From positions 310,001-374,000 of the forward strand of contig JBANAY010000003.1 in NCBI GenBank assembly GCA_037952775.1: a stretch of 64,000 nt of DNA, written 5' to 3'. Origin of the DNA: Clonostachys chloroleuca (Eukaryota > Ascomycota > Sordariomycetes > Hypocreales > Bionectriaceae). The notes beneath the pieces were generated by a model, which was not told the origin of the DNA, did not search any database, and saw only the letters and a list, made by a program, of their open reading frames with translations. The translations under genes were made by a program, and so were the position numbers. Within the stretch, counting starts at the first letter, position 1, and every line of letters starts with the position of its first letter. This document shows positions 33,391 through 44,671 of the stretch, one piece after another.

Positions 33391-34951
33391 GTTGCTAGGA
33401 TAAGCTGCAGTTTGGACCTAGCAAGTCGCTCGCTTGGGGAGAGAAAACACTTTTGGCGTAAGCAGAGATGGAACCCGGGCACGAGTCTCCATTTATAGTT
33501 TTGGACCTATGGCTGCTGGTTTAGGCCCCCAATCAGCTTTCAGCCCTGCCTAATCTTGGCGAAACGCGCTGTTAATCTTCGCTTTCCTTTTTCGGACAAG
33601 GATGCAAAACCTTGCCTCTTTGTACATCATATTATTTCGAAATTATAGGAAAACCTTTGGACGAGCTTGGTGTCTCGACTTTAGTATTAGCGAGCTCAAA
33701 TTGTGGTGCTGAATAATTACGATGTAACATTGTACGTGCACTTGATGGTTCGGGGCTGTATTCCCAAGTACCTAGCCATCATCGTATTGGAGAGGGCACT
33801 CATTGCTTGCAATAGCTTTATAGACGCCCTTGCCCTAAAACGCTATTGCAACTGCGTGGACGTAGTTCGAATGTAGAAATAGGACAGGCATCGCATCAGC
33901 TGGTTGCCAAATAAGTTACTCTATCCTGTGCGGCAAGCTAATTAAACGAGGCGTAGTAGATCTTCTCAACATTTAGACATCAGCCATACCTCGCAATACT
34001 AGTGTAGAACTCACCACTGTGGAATGAAAATATAGCGAAGATATTTTCAAATAATAAAGTTCACTTCACTGCGAGGTAGATTTAAGGAGCAGGTCCAATC
34101 CTGACTGATGGGAGAAACGAGCAGGGAGCACTAACCGTTCGAACTCTCTCTTCACCCACGTTTAACCGACCAACCTGCCAAGTAGAGCTCTTTACCTCGA
34201 CTTTCTTCTACAAGCCGTTGAGCAGATCACTTGAGCCGTTGATGGAACATTCCTGCAAGCTGTTCTCCGCCCTCTTTCTCCCTCAGAGTTTTCGATCACC
34301 TCGACAGCCCATCTATCTGCCTCGACTTCGCCGAGAGGGACGGCAAGGCTTCCAAGGAGCTCTAAACAATTGATCCAAACGTAATCGTCGCTCTTTTATC
34401 AGAAAATGAATGACGAGGACGGGGTAATTTCCTTGTTTGGTTTAGGTATAAATTGCGAAAAGTGGAACGATGACCTCTCGGTGATTTGATGTTAATTCTC
34501 TCATCGAAACCGATTGTTTCCCATCTTCCCCTTATTCCATTGAGACGTTGACCGCACATCTTTCCCTTTTACACATATCCGTCCCATCTCCGTCTTCTCC
34601 GTCTCGTTCTTCTCACCTCTTACCCCGCTACCCCGGATATTTTCTTTCCCGCCTGCTACGACAACGCCCCCGCATACTAGAAGCAGTTTGCGGGTAAAGA
34701 TAGCAATATCTTGCATGGAACTCACAGGCTGTAAGGTGGTATTCCGCTTCCTCTAGTCTGAATCACGGACCTTATTCGACTTGGAATGCTCATTATATCG
34801 CTCATTTTTCCAAAGTATACCCGAGTCGAAAGACATGGAAACTGATCATCCCCTCACTGCTAGGGGTATATATTCGATGCTTGAGGATGGCTTGTCTACC
34901 TTCTTGTCCAATCCCTTCATGTACTGCTCCACAACCTTCGTTGATCTAGTC
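33391..34951. other. Intergenic, promoter of esterase gene
   Basis: 1.56 kb between divergent genes. The frame of the esterase is open back to 34781 with ATGs at 34835, 34877 and 34919, but a signal peptide appears only from the ATG at 34952, so I leave this part as 5' sequence. Nothing else is recognised. Confidence 0.4.
34867..34873 (+). promoter_or_regulatory. TATA box candidate
   Basis: TATATAT 79 bp upstream of the chosen esterase start, a plausible TATA position. It supports starting at 34952 rather than at the upstream in-frame ATG at 34835. Confidence 0.35.
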
Positions 34952-36546
34952 ATGGCGTCCTTCTCAATAATGAAAAAGAGCCTTACTAAGATTTGGCCCA
35001 GCCTGCTGCTGGTTCCGATCATTTCTGCAGACCCTGTCTTCCAGCCTGCCATTTCTTGCCAAGATCTAGCAACCAGCCTTCACTTGAACAATGCGACTAT
35101 ATATTTTGCAGAGCTAGTATCATCCGGTTCAAATGTCACTTTCCCAGACCAAGACGAGACTTGTACAACCACGTCAGTGGTGACTACCTCAGATATTTGC
35201 CGGCTGTCTTTTTCTATTGCGACAAGCACAATTAGTGCCGTCAGCCTAGAGGCATGGCTTCCTCTCAACTGGACAGGCCGTTTCCTAGCCACGGGCAATG
35301 GAGGACTCAACGGTTGCATCAAGTATCAAGATTTGGCATACGGGACTTCTCAAGGTTTCGCCACCATTGGAACAAATAATGGCCACAACGGGACATCAGG
35401 CGAACCGCTCCACAACAATCCCGGATCGATCGAGGACTACGTATACCGATCTATTTACCTTGAGGCAACTGTCGGAAAACAAATTGTCAACACTTTCTAC
35501 GAAAGACCTCACTCTAAGTCGTATTATCTGGGATGCTCGACTGGCGGCAGACAAGGCTTCAAGGCGGCTCAAGACTTCCCAGAGGAGTTTGACGGTATTC
35601 TTGCTGGCGCACCAGCCTTTTCCATGACATCTCTGTTTTATGCGAGCGCCCAGCCTTACCTTTATACCGGTAAGCCTGGAGATTCAACATTTTTGACAGA
35701 GGACGAGTGGCGCCTTGTAGGAGAGGACATGGTTAAGCAATGCGACAAACTTGACGGAGTGCTGGATGGAATTCTGGAAGACCCTGAACTTTGCCAATAT
35801 CGGCCCGAAGCTTTGATATGTGCGAAAAATCAGACCATTAGTTGCCTAACCGGGGCGCAGGTAGAGACTGTGCGCTCCGTTTTCTCACCGACATATGGGC
35901 CTGATGGCAAGTTCATTTATCCGCGGATTCAGCCTGCAAAGGACATGCCTTACGCTTACTACCTTTCCGGTGAGCCCTTCGCCTACAGCACCGACTGGTA
36001 TCGCTACGTCGTGTACAAGGACCCTTCTTGGGATCCAGCGACCCTGAGTCCCGCGGATTGGCCGCCGCTGTTGCAGACCGACACACACAACGTGGCGACT
36101 TGGAAGGGGGATCTGTCGCCAGCGCGGGATGCCGGAACTAAGATCCTTCATTATCACGGTCTCGAGGACACGGTCATCACCAGCGAGAATTCGGCACGCT
36201 ACTACAACCATGTGTCGCGCACAATGGAGCTGACGTCGGCCGAGCTGGACGAATTCTATCGGTACTTCCGCATTTCTGGAATGAACCACTGCCGAGGGGG
36301 AACGGAGCGTCTATAATCGGCGCCAGCGGTGATAATTTTGATGAGTATAAGCCTGACAGTAATGCGCTGGCAGCTCTGGTCCGCTGGGTTGAGGATGGTG
36401 TTGCCCCTGATTCGTTGCTGGGAAAGAAAAAGGAAGCCAACTCATCTCAAGTAGTCATGACTCGGAGGCACTGCAAGTATCCTAAGAGAAATACCTACAA
36501 GGGTTCTGGGGACGTCAACTCGGCGGATAGCTGGCAATGCTTGTAA
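34952..36546 (+). CDS. Tannase/feruloyl esterase family protein, secreted; apparent frameshift
   Basis: Secreted esterase (PF07519) that hydrolyses phenolic esters such as gallate or ferulate esters. Seen: signal peptide from ATG 34952 (MASFSIMKKSLTK... with Ser-Ala before Asp). The nucleophile Ser is in GCSTGGRQG, the catalytic Asp in HGLEDTVI and the His in MNHCRGG. The two Cys next to Ser and His form the CS-D-HC disulfide signature of this family. The frame ends early at 36316, right after a run of five G (36296-36300). One extra base there opens the rest of the family C-terminus (ASIIGASGDNFDEYKPDSN, ALVRWVEDGVAPDSL) to a stop at 36544-36546, giving about 531 aa. The ORF as given ends just 7 residues past the catalytic His (453 aa). 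Tannase versus feruloyl esterase cannot be decided. Confidence 0.87.
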
Positions 36547-36983
36547 ATCCACAGACAGTCAGCCTCAATGGTTGGCAAACCCAATAATTGTCTATGCCCA
36601 CCATAATAGAGAATTGGAATTGTTGCTTTTGTCCTTCCGTAAGAAAGAAGCATGTGTGATAAATTTCTTGTTTCTGGCAGTCTTTAACCTCGCATGTCAC
36701 GTAACTTCATGCTAGTTTGGTATCTTTAAGCTAGGAAGATGGTGAGATCATACACAACAGCAAAAGGAGTTCTATAAGGGAGAATTTCGCAATACTAGGC
36801 TCGTGATTTAAAGCTTGACCTTTTCATTCATTCGACCTGTCCATTCACGCGTAAAAGCTGCAGCGGTAGTGAAAGTACATATCAATTGATCTAAATGTGA
36901 GTGGGCCGTTGCCGTAGGAAGGTAATCACGTGGTTTAATTCATCACGAGGGAGTTGAGTGATATTTTCACTGAAAGGCCCAGC
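36547..36983. other. Intergenic
   Basis: 437 bp between two plus-strand genes. No gene seen. Confidence 0.4.
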
Positions 36984-38717
36984 ATGCCATGTGCTATTTG
37001 CATATCAACAGAAGAAAACACTTCGGTGCTCAAAGCATCCACACGATCATTTACAGCCCACATTACACCATTTCCATGGACAAGAAGGATGCAGCAACCA
37101 ACGGTGCCACGAGACTCGAGCTGCCTTCAGCATCTACCAGTTGAACTCCAAATCGCCATATTGTCCCATTTGACCTCACCATCTGACCAGCCGACTCTGC
37201 AAGCCGTGCTTCTCACATGCAAATCGCTCAACCGCGCCGCTCTGCCACTTTCAGTGCGCTCTTTCCGGAACACGGATCACAGACACGGAGGAGGGTTCTG
37301 CTCAGAGCGCCGCAATGCCCAATTTCTCCGCTATATTCTCTCGAGGAGGCCTGAACTGGCTATCTATGTTGAAAGCCTGATCTTTGGCCAATTCTCTCGA
37401 GACCCCAACGTGGGGTACGACACTGAGGCAGTAGATGAGGATGAAGAGCTCGAAGACGATCGACGATTCGATGAATATAAGCCAGAGGAGCTCGCGATAT
37501 ATAGAAAGCATATTACTGACGCCCTCGGTCCAAACTCTATGCCAAATATTGCACAAGGATGGATCAAGGACCTTGAAATCGGGTGCAGCGATGCACAAGT
37601 TGCACTTATCCTTATATCCTGTCCCAATCTTCGCAGCCTCTACTTCGAGACTCCATACTGGCATCGCCATTTCTTCCAGGCTCTCGAGTTATTGAATAGG
37701 GCAAATCCTCTCATCAGTAATGGCTTGAAGCCACCCCTCTCGCGTTTGCGACATGTTTATTGCGAAACCCAAACTTGTGAAAACCACGGCGGCCATCCTG
37801 ATGACAGGAACCCCGGCCCTTTCTTTCAACTGGATACGCTCCGTTCATTTGAAGGATTCAATGTCAGTACTGGCAATGCAGCTGAAAGATACTTTGGCCA
37901 ATTACCGGCCAGATCTTCCAATGTAGAGGAAATCACCCTCCGCGGATCTTATCTCTCTCCTCAAGTGCTTCACAGCATGCTGAGAGTATGCAAAGCAGTC
38001 AAAAGTCTTGAAATTACGCGAGGGTTCTACCATGTTCCCGCTGAAGAGTTGTTGCCCCGCCATGTTCTGGCGTCTATTCTCCCTCATGCAGATTCCCTTG
38101 AGTATCTCCACCTCAATGTGGCGGAAGAGTTTCAACTAGATGTCCCTACCCAAGGCGAACATCTCTGTCTAGGCCTTGAGCTCCGAAACATGACGCGTTT
38201 GAAAAGTCTTGTGACAGGAATGCGTTCTCTCACTGGGTTTTTCAATGGATACACTGTAATAGGCGATACCAACACCCCTGCACGCATTCCACGGGTAAGA
38301 GGAGCTCCAGACCTCGCGGACTGTCTCCCTGATGATTTAGAGTCTCTGGAGATCCACCGATGTGGTGAGGATATTTTGGATCAAGTTCAGACCCTTATCG
38401 TGAAAGTCCAAGAAGGGAGATCCTTCAGGCGACTGAAGCGCCTTAGGCTGCTCTTTGACCGCGAGGATGTGAATCCTGACAAAGTCCGGCTTAACTTTGA
38501 CCCTGCCGTGATACATATAGATATAGTATTCCAGTCGCTTCAGAATCGTTTATTCGATATTATTCCAAGATATCGAAAAGGAGGCAGGCGGGCAGACGCT
38601 ATCTCTTCTCCAATGTATGCCGACGACTTTCGGAAGCAGTGGCTTGCCATGCGGGGTCAAGACATTGGGTGCGCATCAACAGATCTCGAACTATACGAAG
38701 CTCCAGGAATAATTTGA
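36984..38717 (+). CDS. F-box protein, LRR-like
   Basis: Single exon. The frame is open from a TTG at 36954; the first ATG is 36984 (577 aa), with another at 37089 just before the F-box. Seen: LQHLPVELQIAILSHLTSP followed by LLTCKSLNRAALPL at about residues 50-95, a good F-box. A long solenoid-like region has periodic leucines (CPNLRSLYF, LRSFEGFNV, VEEITLRGSYLS, AVKSLEITRGF, SLEYLHLNVAEEF, DLESLEIHRCGEDI, RRLKRLRLLF). An acidic insertion (EAVDEDEELEDDRRFDEY) lies near residue 160. Predicted SCF substrate receptor with unknown target. Confidence 0.78.
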   Translation: MPCAICISTEENTSVLKASTRSFTAHITPFPWTRRMQQPTVPRDSSCLQHLPVELQIAILSHLTSPSDQPTLQAVLLTCKSLNRAALPLSVRSFRNTDHRHGGGFCSERRNAQFLRYILSRRPELAIYVESLIFGQFSRDPNVGYDTEAVDEDEELEDDRRFDEYKPEELAIYRKHITDALGPNSMPNIAQGWIKDLEIGCSDAQVALILISCPNLRSLYFETPYWHRHFFQALELLNRANPLISNGLKPPLSRLRHVYCETQTCENHGGHPDDRNPGPFFQLDTLRSFEGFNVSTGNAAERYFGQLPARSSNVEEITLRGSYLSPQVLHSMLRVCKAVKSLEITRGFYHVPAEELLPRHVLASILPHADSLEYLHLNVAEEFQLDVPTQGEHLCLGLELRNMTRLKSLVTGMRSLTGFFNGYTVIGDTNTPARIPRVRGAPDLADCLPDDLESLEIHRCGEDILDQVQTLIVKVQEGRSFRRLKRLRLLFDREDVNPDKVRLNFDPAVIHIDIVFQSLQNRLFDIIPRYRKGGRRADAISSPMYADDFRKQWLAMRGQDIGCASTDLELYEAPGII

Positions 38718-39060
38718 GGGTCAGGACTTAGGATGCGGGCTAGAGGGTTTGAGTCCACACAATTCCGAGTTGGTTCTATTCCATAACCTGGTAGTGTATA
38801 ACGAAAAGGAAACATAAAAACCATGTAGGTGTCATTGACTTCCACCACTCACTGCCAAAGCCCACGTTGATCTTGGGTAGTTGGCTCGCAAACTCGGCCC
38901 AGCGGAGATGAACGAAGCCTTCCCACACAGTCTCCATCAGGTACCTCTTTTTACGGCAAAGACTCGCAGGTTTAAATCAAGGAAACGGGGAGCATATTAT
39001 TGTCTAGATCATAACCCATTTTAGTTTCTCTAGTAGTCAGTGCATCTATCCAAACTGCAA
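38718..39060. other. Short convergent intergenic region
   Basis: 343 bp between convergent genes. No gene seen. Confidence 0.4.
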
Positions 39061-40186
39061 TTACAACTTGGAGCTACCCTCGACTCGTCGTCCAGTCTCG
39101 TCGAAACGGACTTGCTTTCCTGAAACGAGCGCCTCCTGAAGCGCAGCCCCAATCTCCACGGCCTTGACAGCGTTTGACAGTTTAACTGGCAGCGGCTTGT
39201 TATCCAGGCACGACTCGGTGAATTCATTGGCCTCCTGGACAAAAGCCATCTCAAATCGGCCATAGTAGTGGGCAGGCACTTCACGAGTGATGCCGCCAGG
39301 GTGGTAGTAGTTGACAAAGTTGGACTGGGGGTTGCTGTTGACGGACAGCTTGCCCTCTGTACCGATGATCTCGGTCGTATCCTCCTGTCCATGGGCCATC
39401 ATGCGGGAGCAGTAGTAGTAGGCGATCTTACCACCCCAAAACTCCACGATCCCGACAGCGTTGTCATAGTCGTTGTACTGGGCAAGCTCGGGCTGCACAG
39501 CGCGGATGCCGTGAGCAGAAACGCTCTTGGGTTGGATGTCATCGCCAAAGAACCAGAGCGTGAGATCAATGTCGTGAACAGACATGTCGACAAAAACCCC
39601 CCAGACCAGGCGGCGTAAGCGACAAAAAATCCCGAAGGGTCATGCTTGTCGCAGGTCTGGCTGCGGATGATGGAAGGACGCCCAATCAGGCCCTGTTCCA
39701 CCTTGTTGCGGGCATCACGGTAGGACTCGTCGAAGCGACGAGAGAACCCACACATAACCTTGAGGTGAGGGTGCTTCTTTGCCCCCTCGACGACTTGGCG
39801 GCACTTGGGTAGTTGTTAGCAACGCTGGGAATACTGAATCAAGGAGGGAAATGACGCACGATAGGGATGCTCGTGGAGAGAGGCTTCTCGCAGAGAACGT
39901 GCAGATTCTTCTGCATTGCCTGGATGGCCTCCTCAGCATGGACAGATGTAGCTGTTCCAATGACGACGGCATTGAGACCTGGCTGCTCAATCATCTTCTT
40001 GTAGTCATTGTAGAGAGTAACGCCATAGGGTTCCAGGTTAACCTTGGCCCAAGCCATCTCCTCCGGGTCCGGGGTGAAGGCAGCAACAAGCTCGGCTCGT
40101 GGGGTACGGTTGAGAAAGTTGATGGCGTGTCGCTTGCCCATTCGGCCAAGGCCGGCGGCGGCAACCTGAAGCTTCTTGGGGGCCAT
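39061..40186 (-). CDS. Gfo/Idh/MocA oxidoreductase (inositol 2-dehydrogenase-like); apparent frameshift
   Basis: NAD(P)-dependent polyol/sugar dehydrogenase. Seen: ATG 40186; exons 40186-39860 and 39803-39061 with a 56 nt intron. The Rossmann motif is AAGLGRMGKRHA, the catalytic Lys lies in CEKPLS, and the FVDMSVHDIDL helix carries the Asp and His used for proton transfer in inositol dehydrogenases. The frame breaks at a G run on the sense strand (C run 39597-39602 on the plus strand): AAWSGG is in one frame and FVDMSVHD in the next. One extra G gives a continuous protein of about 356 aa with normal family length and sequence. So this is either a sequencing undercall or a recent frameshift. 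Substrate is inferred from motif resemblance; glucose or other sugar dehydrogenases of the family are alternatives. Confidence 0.85.
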
Positions 40187-42170
40187 TGTGTGAGGTTAGG
40201 GAGTAAGATTGGAGGAGGAGATGATGTGGTATGGTGTCAAGAACAAATCTCCCTCATGACAAAGATACGGCTTCATATATACCCATTCGACATCCCCACA
40301 GATTTCTGCGCGGGGTGTATGTATAGAACTCCATTGAAAATCCACAGTCTCCTGTCGATTCGCGAGGCTGGTGGGAATCTGGGGTCGCCGCTGGTAAATC
40401 GGAGACCAAAGTATCACGAGGACACGTACATGCGTCAAGGGCTTCGGGGAAACCTCCCTTGTCGGGCATAAATCGACTGGAAGTTGGGTTACTACTGCAA
40501 CTAGAGGGGACCGGTATGCGTGGGGATTGGGGCCATCACTTCTGCGAGCGCCAATGTTTGAGGTTGGTGTTTCTCGCTGCATATGTCTCAACCAAGGATA
40601 CTGTGGAAACGACCCGTGCGGTCTTCTAGAGGAAGTGTTCAGTGCTTGGCCTTGCTCTCGGCTCCAGGTTGGCTCGCCCAATCTTACCCAATTCACCTGC
40701 GAGGGCAATTTCACCCCGAACTGCTCCAGAGCTGGTGGCCCACTAACTACATGGCGTTAATTGACGGCCAAATAGAAGCGAGATGATCTATCACCTCGCT
40801 AGCTCGGGAACTGGAATCTTGGGAATCGAACATCGCGGATCAGCCGAACCATCTAGGGGGCCAGTTACGAGATGATGCGGAGGCATCCACAAGAGCTCAC
40901 AATTACCACTGACTCAAGAACATCTACGCGCTGCATCAAGCAAGACAACATGGTATTTTACTTTACGGTAACACGAAGTCTTGTAGAAGTAAGAAAATGC
41001 CATGAGCACGATTATCAGGCTTAGTATAAGTTTATGGTGACCGCGCCACCTAGTGAGCTCAATCTGCTCTTTTTCATGTATTAGTTAGCATCTCTCCAAG
41101 TCGACGACTCATGCTCTCAAGCCTTTTAGACTCGAATCCTCCGAGTAACGCAAACTCGTAGCGATGCACAAATGATGCCAACACCACGGTTTGTCCCAGG
41201 AACGAAATATACGGTCAGATGCATTCTCCAGTCTCTACCTAGAAGCAATAAAGGATTCTGACCTTCTATCCAAGGAAGTTCTCCAGCAAGTGTGTTCCGG
41301 TAGGTAGTATGATGAGCGGGAGGTTGGACATTCTAGAAAAGCTCGATGTGCTATAAAAGCGACAAAAGGCTGAACGTTCATCTTAGCTACATTTACTACA
41401 AGAAGGCGATGTCTAATGGCACCTGCCTTTCCACCTTTAGCATCTCGAAAGTACCAAGTGAGTGACATTGAAATTGAGACTCTCAAACATTTAGCTGCTT
41501 ATTCTCAAGTCTGCGACCGGTATTAATGATTATTGAGTACTAAGAATACATACTCCAGAGACAATGCTATATTTCTTTTTATCATATTTTATTTCCATAC
41601 TACTAAACTTCTCTATTTATTACAGAAAGCAGTCGATTAATAACCGCCCTTCCATCAGATGTCTCATTTCTCTTATCACCCACTTGGTACAGCGCGATGG
41701 GAAAATAAGAACTTTACACGAGTGCCAAACCCCAAGACTAACAGAATATAGGCTATGATTAAAGGACGAGAGATGCATACCACTCATAGTTTGTTACAGT
41801 GCTTGAGATCTTGCTGCTCAGTTCGTGGAAAGCATCAAGAGAGGGATACGTGCTGCTGCCTAGCTGAATTACGCTTAGACAAAACACGACCGAAGGATGG
41901 GCCATAGTCACATGAAGCGAAATCCAGTCGATGAAAACTGCACCCTTGGCTACGTTTAGAACGATGATGGCCGCCAGTGCATGTTATTTTAACAGACTAA
42001 GCCTTTTACCATGTCGACAAATACATATACTCACACTGTTCCCGCGATGATGAAAGTCTAGGCACCACAAAGATGCTCGAACAAACACTTGTGCAACCCA
42101 CACCCGAGGTGAATACAACGCATGCCATTGGCTCCATTGAAATTGAATGCCAGATGAGGCCAACAAGACC

Positions 42171-42197
42171 AAAGGTGATCAAAGGTGATCAAAGGTG
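42171..42197. repeat. 10 bp tandem repeat AAAGGTGATC, 2.7 copies
   Basis: Perfect head-to-tail copies of AAAGGTGATC at 42171 and 42181, then a partial third copy (AAAGGTG). It sits about 240 bp upstream of the regulator start. Possibly a regulator-binding array. Confidence 0.6.
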
Positions 42198-42310
42198 TCT
42201 CTGCATGGAATCTACTTGATCAACCCGAAGCTCCACTCACACTTCCCCAGAACCCCGCAACTATGTCGAACTGGGGTGAGGGGAAACTTTCCTTCCACAG
42301 CAAATGAGGT

Positions 42311-42317
42311 TATAAAA
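42311..42317 (+). promoter_or_regulatory. TATA box
   Basis: TATAAAA 121 bp upstream of the regulator ATG at 42438, followed by a pyrimidine-rich stretch typical of fungal transcription starts. Confidence 0.5.
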
Positions 42318-42437
42318 GCGCGAAGGCCCTGCCGCATGCTCACGACCCAGGCTGTCTCTCTTCATTCTCATCACCGGCTCCACTCTACTACCTCAAGCCG
42401 CTGTCTGTGACCTGATCAAAATAGGCACTATCAGATC

Positions 42438-44518
42438 ATGCCGGAGAGCAAGAAAAGAGTACGAGGATGTGAAGTAAGTACAGCTACTCCCTCCTCATAC
42501 AATCCAAAATCGAAAGGCTGCAGACAAGGAGTCTGATACGTTAACATATGGCTAATGGAGAGATGAACTTAGCATTGCCGGGCAAGGTCAGTGAAGAGCG
42601 CAATTGATACAGCCGCACATGCTTGGTGGACTAGTGAAAATTAACATGTTCGATATGAACATCGGTTAGGCATGTGAAATGTGAGAAAGCCTCCTCAATG
42701 CCTCTCTCTTCGAAGCACGACTCGCACTCTTATTTCTCTGTTGAGATGCATGCTAAATACAAGTCGCGCAGGTGATGGTGCCCTGCCATGTAGCCAATGT
42801 GCTAAGCGAAAACTATCCTGCAACAAGGGTTCCAAAGCTCGGTTCCGTTTGATGTCACAGTAAGTCTCTATTATAGCCAGTTCGTGTTATCAACTGAGCG
42901 AGTTTGACTGACGTGAATAGAGGATCGAAAAAGTTTCCTTCGGACCAGACATGGTGTCGGACTATCTCGAAAAGAATTGACTTTGTTGACCAAAGTCTAG
43001 AGATTGCGAGACAGTACGACGGTGGATCAGAAGCTGAAGATGAATACTTCCCGGCCGACCGCTTCAACGAACACGCTGATACTTCGCCGCCAAACACTGA
43101 GACCTGCGACCCGAACTCTCTCCTCTCTCCTGGGACAAACAGTCCATCTATGGAAGATCAGATTATTTCTCAAATATCACCCCAGACTGTTTCGGATATT
43201 GGTCAGTCACCGCTTATCCGTGATTGGGCTCAACCAGCATCGGAGTGTTCCATAGAGTCCACCATCAGGCAGTTTAAGCGCCTGGAGCTTCCTCAGGCGG
43301 CCCTCAAAGAGAAGGATAAGGCCAACCTCATTCGACATTTTGTCCAAGTTGTAGGCCCCGCATTTGACTTTTATGATGAAGGCAGAAAGGCCGCGACTGA
43401 GCTCACGGAGCGGGCTATTTCTTGCCAACCCCTCCTTCATCTGGTGTACAACGCATCTGCTAAGAGCCTAGGCCTTTCACTCGACTTGGACAATGCGCCT
43501 CAAAGTCTCGGTAACCCGATAACTCTACCGCATATCGATTATGGGAACAACAATACGGCCGCCGCACTTCTCTCAAGGTTCATATTTAATCTTGAAGATA
43601 AACAAGACTCGACACAAGGCTTCGCCATTTTAGGCACCCCAAGTCCTCCATTCCATACCCATGACGAATTTCAAGCAGCAATCATGTGGGCAAGCTTGAG
43701 ACAAGAAATATTCCTTGCTCTCATGAATCAACGACACGTAAATATCCCTGTCGATCGCCGTGCGCTGGAATCTCTTCTCCAGGATCATCTTTGTCAAACG
43801 GCAGACGACAGCACTTGGTGCAACAGAATGCTACTGCATCTCTTTGATACCATACAGTACTGTTTTGGTGATGCGCATAGTTCGTCCACATATGACCAAC
43901 TATTCAGTTACGCCAATACGTGGATGTCTTCCAAGCCGTCATCCTTCACTCCTGTCTTTTCCCAAGATGGCCCTGATGGCCAAATGTTGCCTGAGATATG
44001 GTTTCTGGACAGCTACGCAGCGGCAGGAATGCAATATTACCATTTAGTCAGAATTCTTCTCACGGCACATAATCCCCGCGTCCCCAGGATAGGATCAGCA
44101 AAGAAAGCAGCCATCGAATGGATTGACGTAGGTCATATCAAACGCAAATATCTATCGCTGAACATATATTGACATTGACATAGGAGCAAGTGAGAGGCCA
44201 TGCAAAGATGGTTTGTGGGATTGCGGAATCCTTGGAAGAAATCAATCCAGGTCACCTGTAAGTTTTTCTTCATATTCGCTCTTCTAGGCTCTAACTAAGA
44301 GTTGAACCTTTCAGCTCTGCGTGCATGGCTATCGCACTTGCTGGCGACTACTTTCACGAGAAAGAAGAGCAAGCAATACTGTTAAACCTTATGATCAAGA
44401 CCTCGTCATATTATGGCTGGTCAACGGGCTCGACGTAAGTAATTTGGGTCAGTTTATGGGGAGCGCTTCTAACTTTTGAGAAAGCCAGAAATATTTGCAG
44501 GAGACTTGGAAGTCATGA
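42438..44518 (+). CDS. Zn2Cys6 transcription factor with micro-exons
   Basis: Seen: ATG 42438; eight exons: 42438-42473, 42573-42586, 42670-42680, 42772-42859, 42921-44127, 44184-44257, 44315-44434 and 44485-44518 (527 aa, sum divisible by three). Exons 2 and 3 are only 14 and 11 nt. Together the first four exons rebuild a zinc cluster with spacing CX2CX6CX5CX2CX6C (CEHCRARHVKC, then CSQCAKRKLSC). The rest is a fungal-specific regulatory domain (IRHFVQVVGPAFDFYDEG, EFQAAIMWASLRQEIFLALMNQR, YYHLVRILLTAHNPR) ending in the GWST...LQETW tail typical of this group. The last intron uses an AAG acceptor. Faces another regulator of the same general type tail-to-tail, 153 bp away. Target unknown. Confidence 0.82.
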
Positions 44519-44671
44519 GAAAACAAATTAGATAACCTGGTCAATAGATTCACCATTAATTACAGCATATGCTCGTTCAGTACACCAGACATCTTCCTCC
44601 CAGTGATGTGATTACTTCATCCCAGCGGCGAACCACCTTGCCGATTTCCTTAGCCAGGCTTTCTCTGCCAC

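Larger units (their letters stand above)
40187..42437. other. Long intergenic region between divergent genes
   Basis: 2.25 kb without a supported gene. ORFs at 40196-40714 (minus) and 40527-40786 (plus) show no domain. It holds a 10 bp tandem repeat at 42171-42197 and a TATA box at 42311 near the next gene. Confidence 0.4.

Noticed and set aside
34781..34951. N-terminal extension of the esterase from 34781 or from the ATG at 34835
   Set aside because: The first codon is TTG, and the extended leader would bury the signal peptide that appears from ATG 34952. A TATA-like box at 34867 also lies inside it.
39030..39392. 120-codon ORF on the minus strand overlapping the Gfo/Idh gene
   Set aside because: It lies in another frame of the dehydrogenase exon, which has clear family motifs. 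The ORF shows only Ser/Arg-rich shadow sequence.
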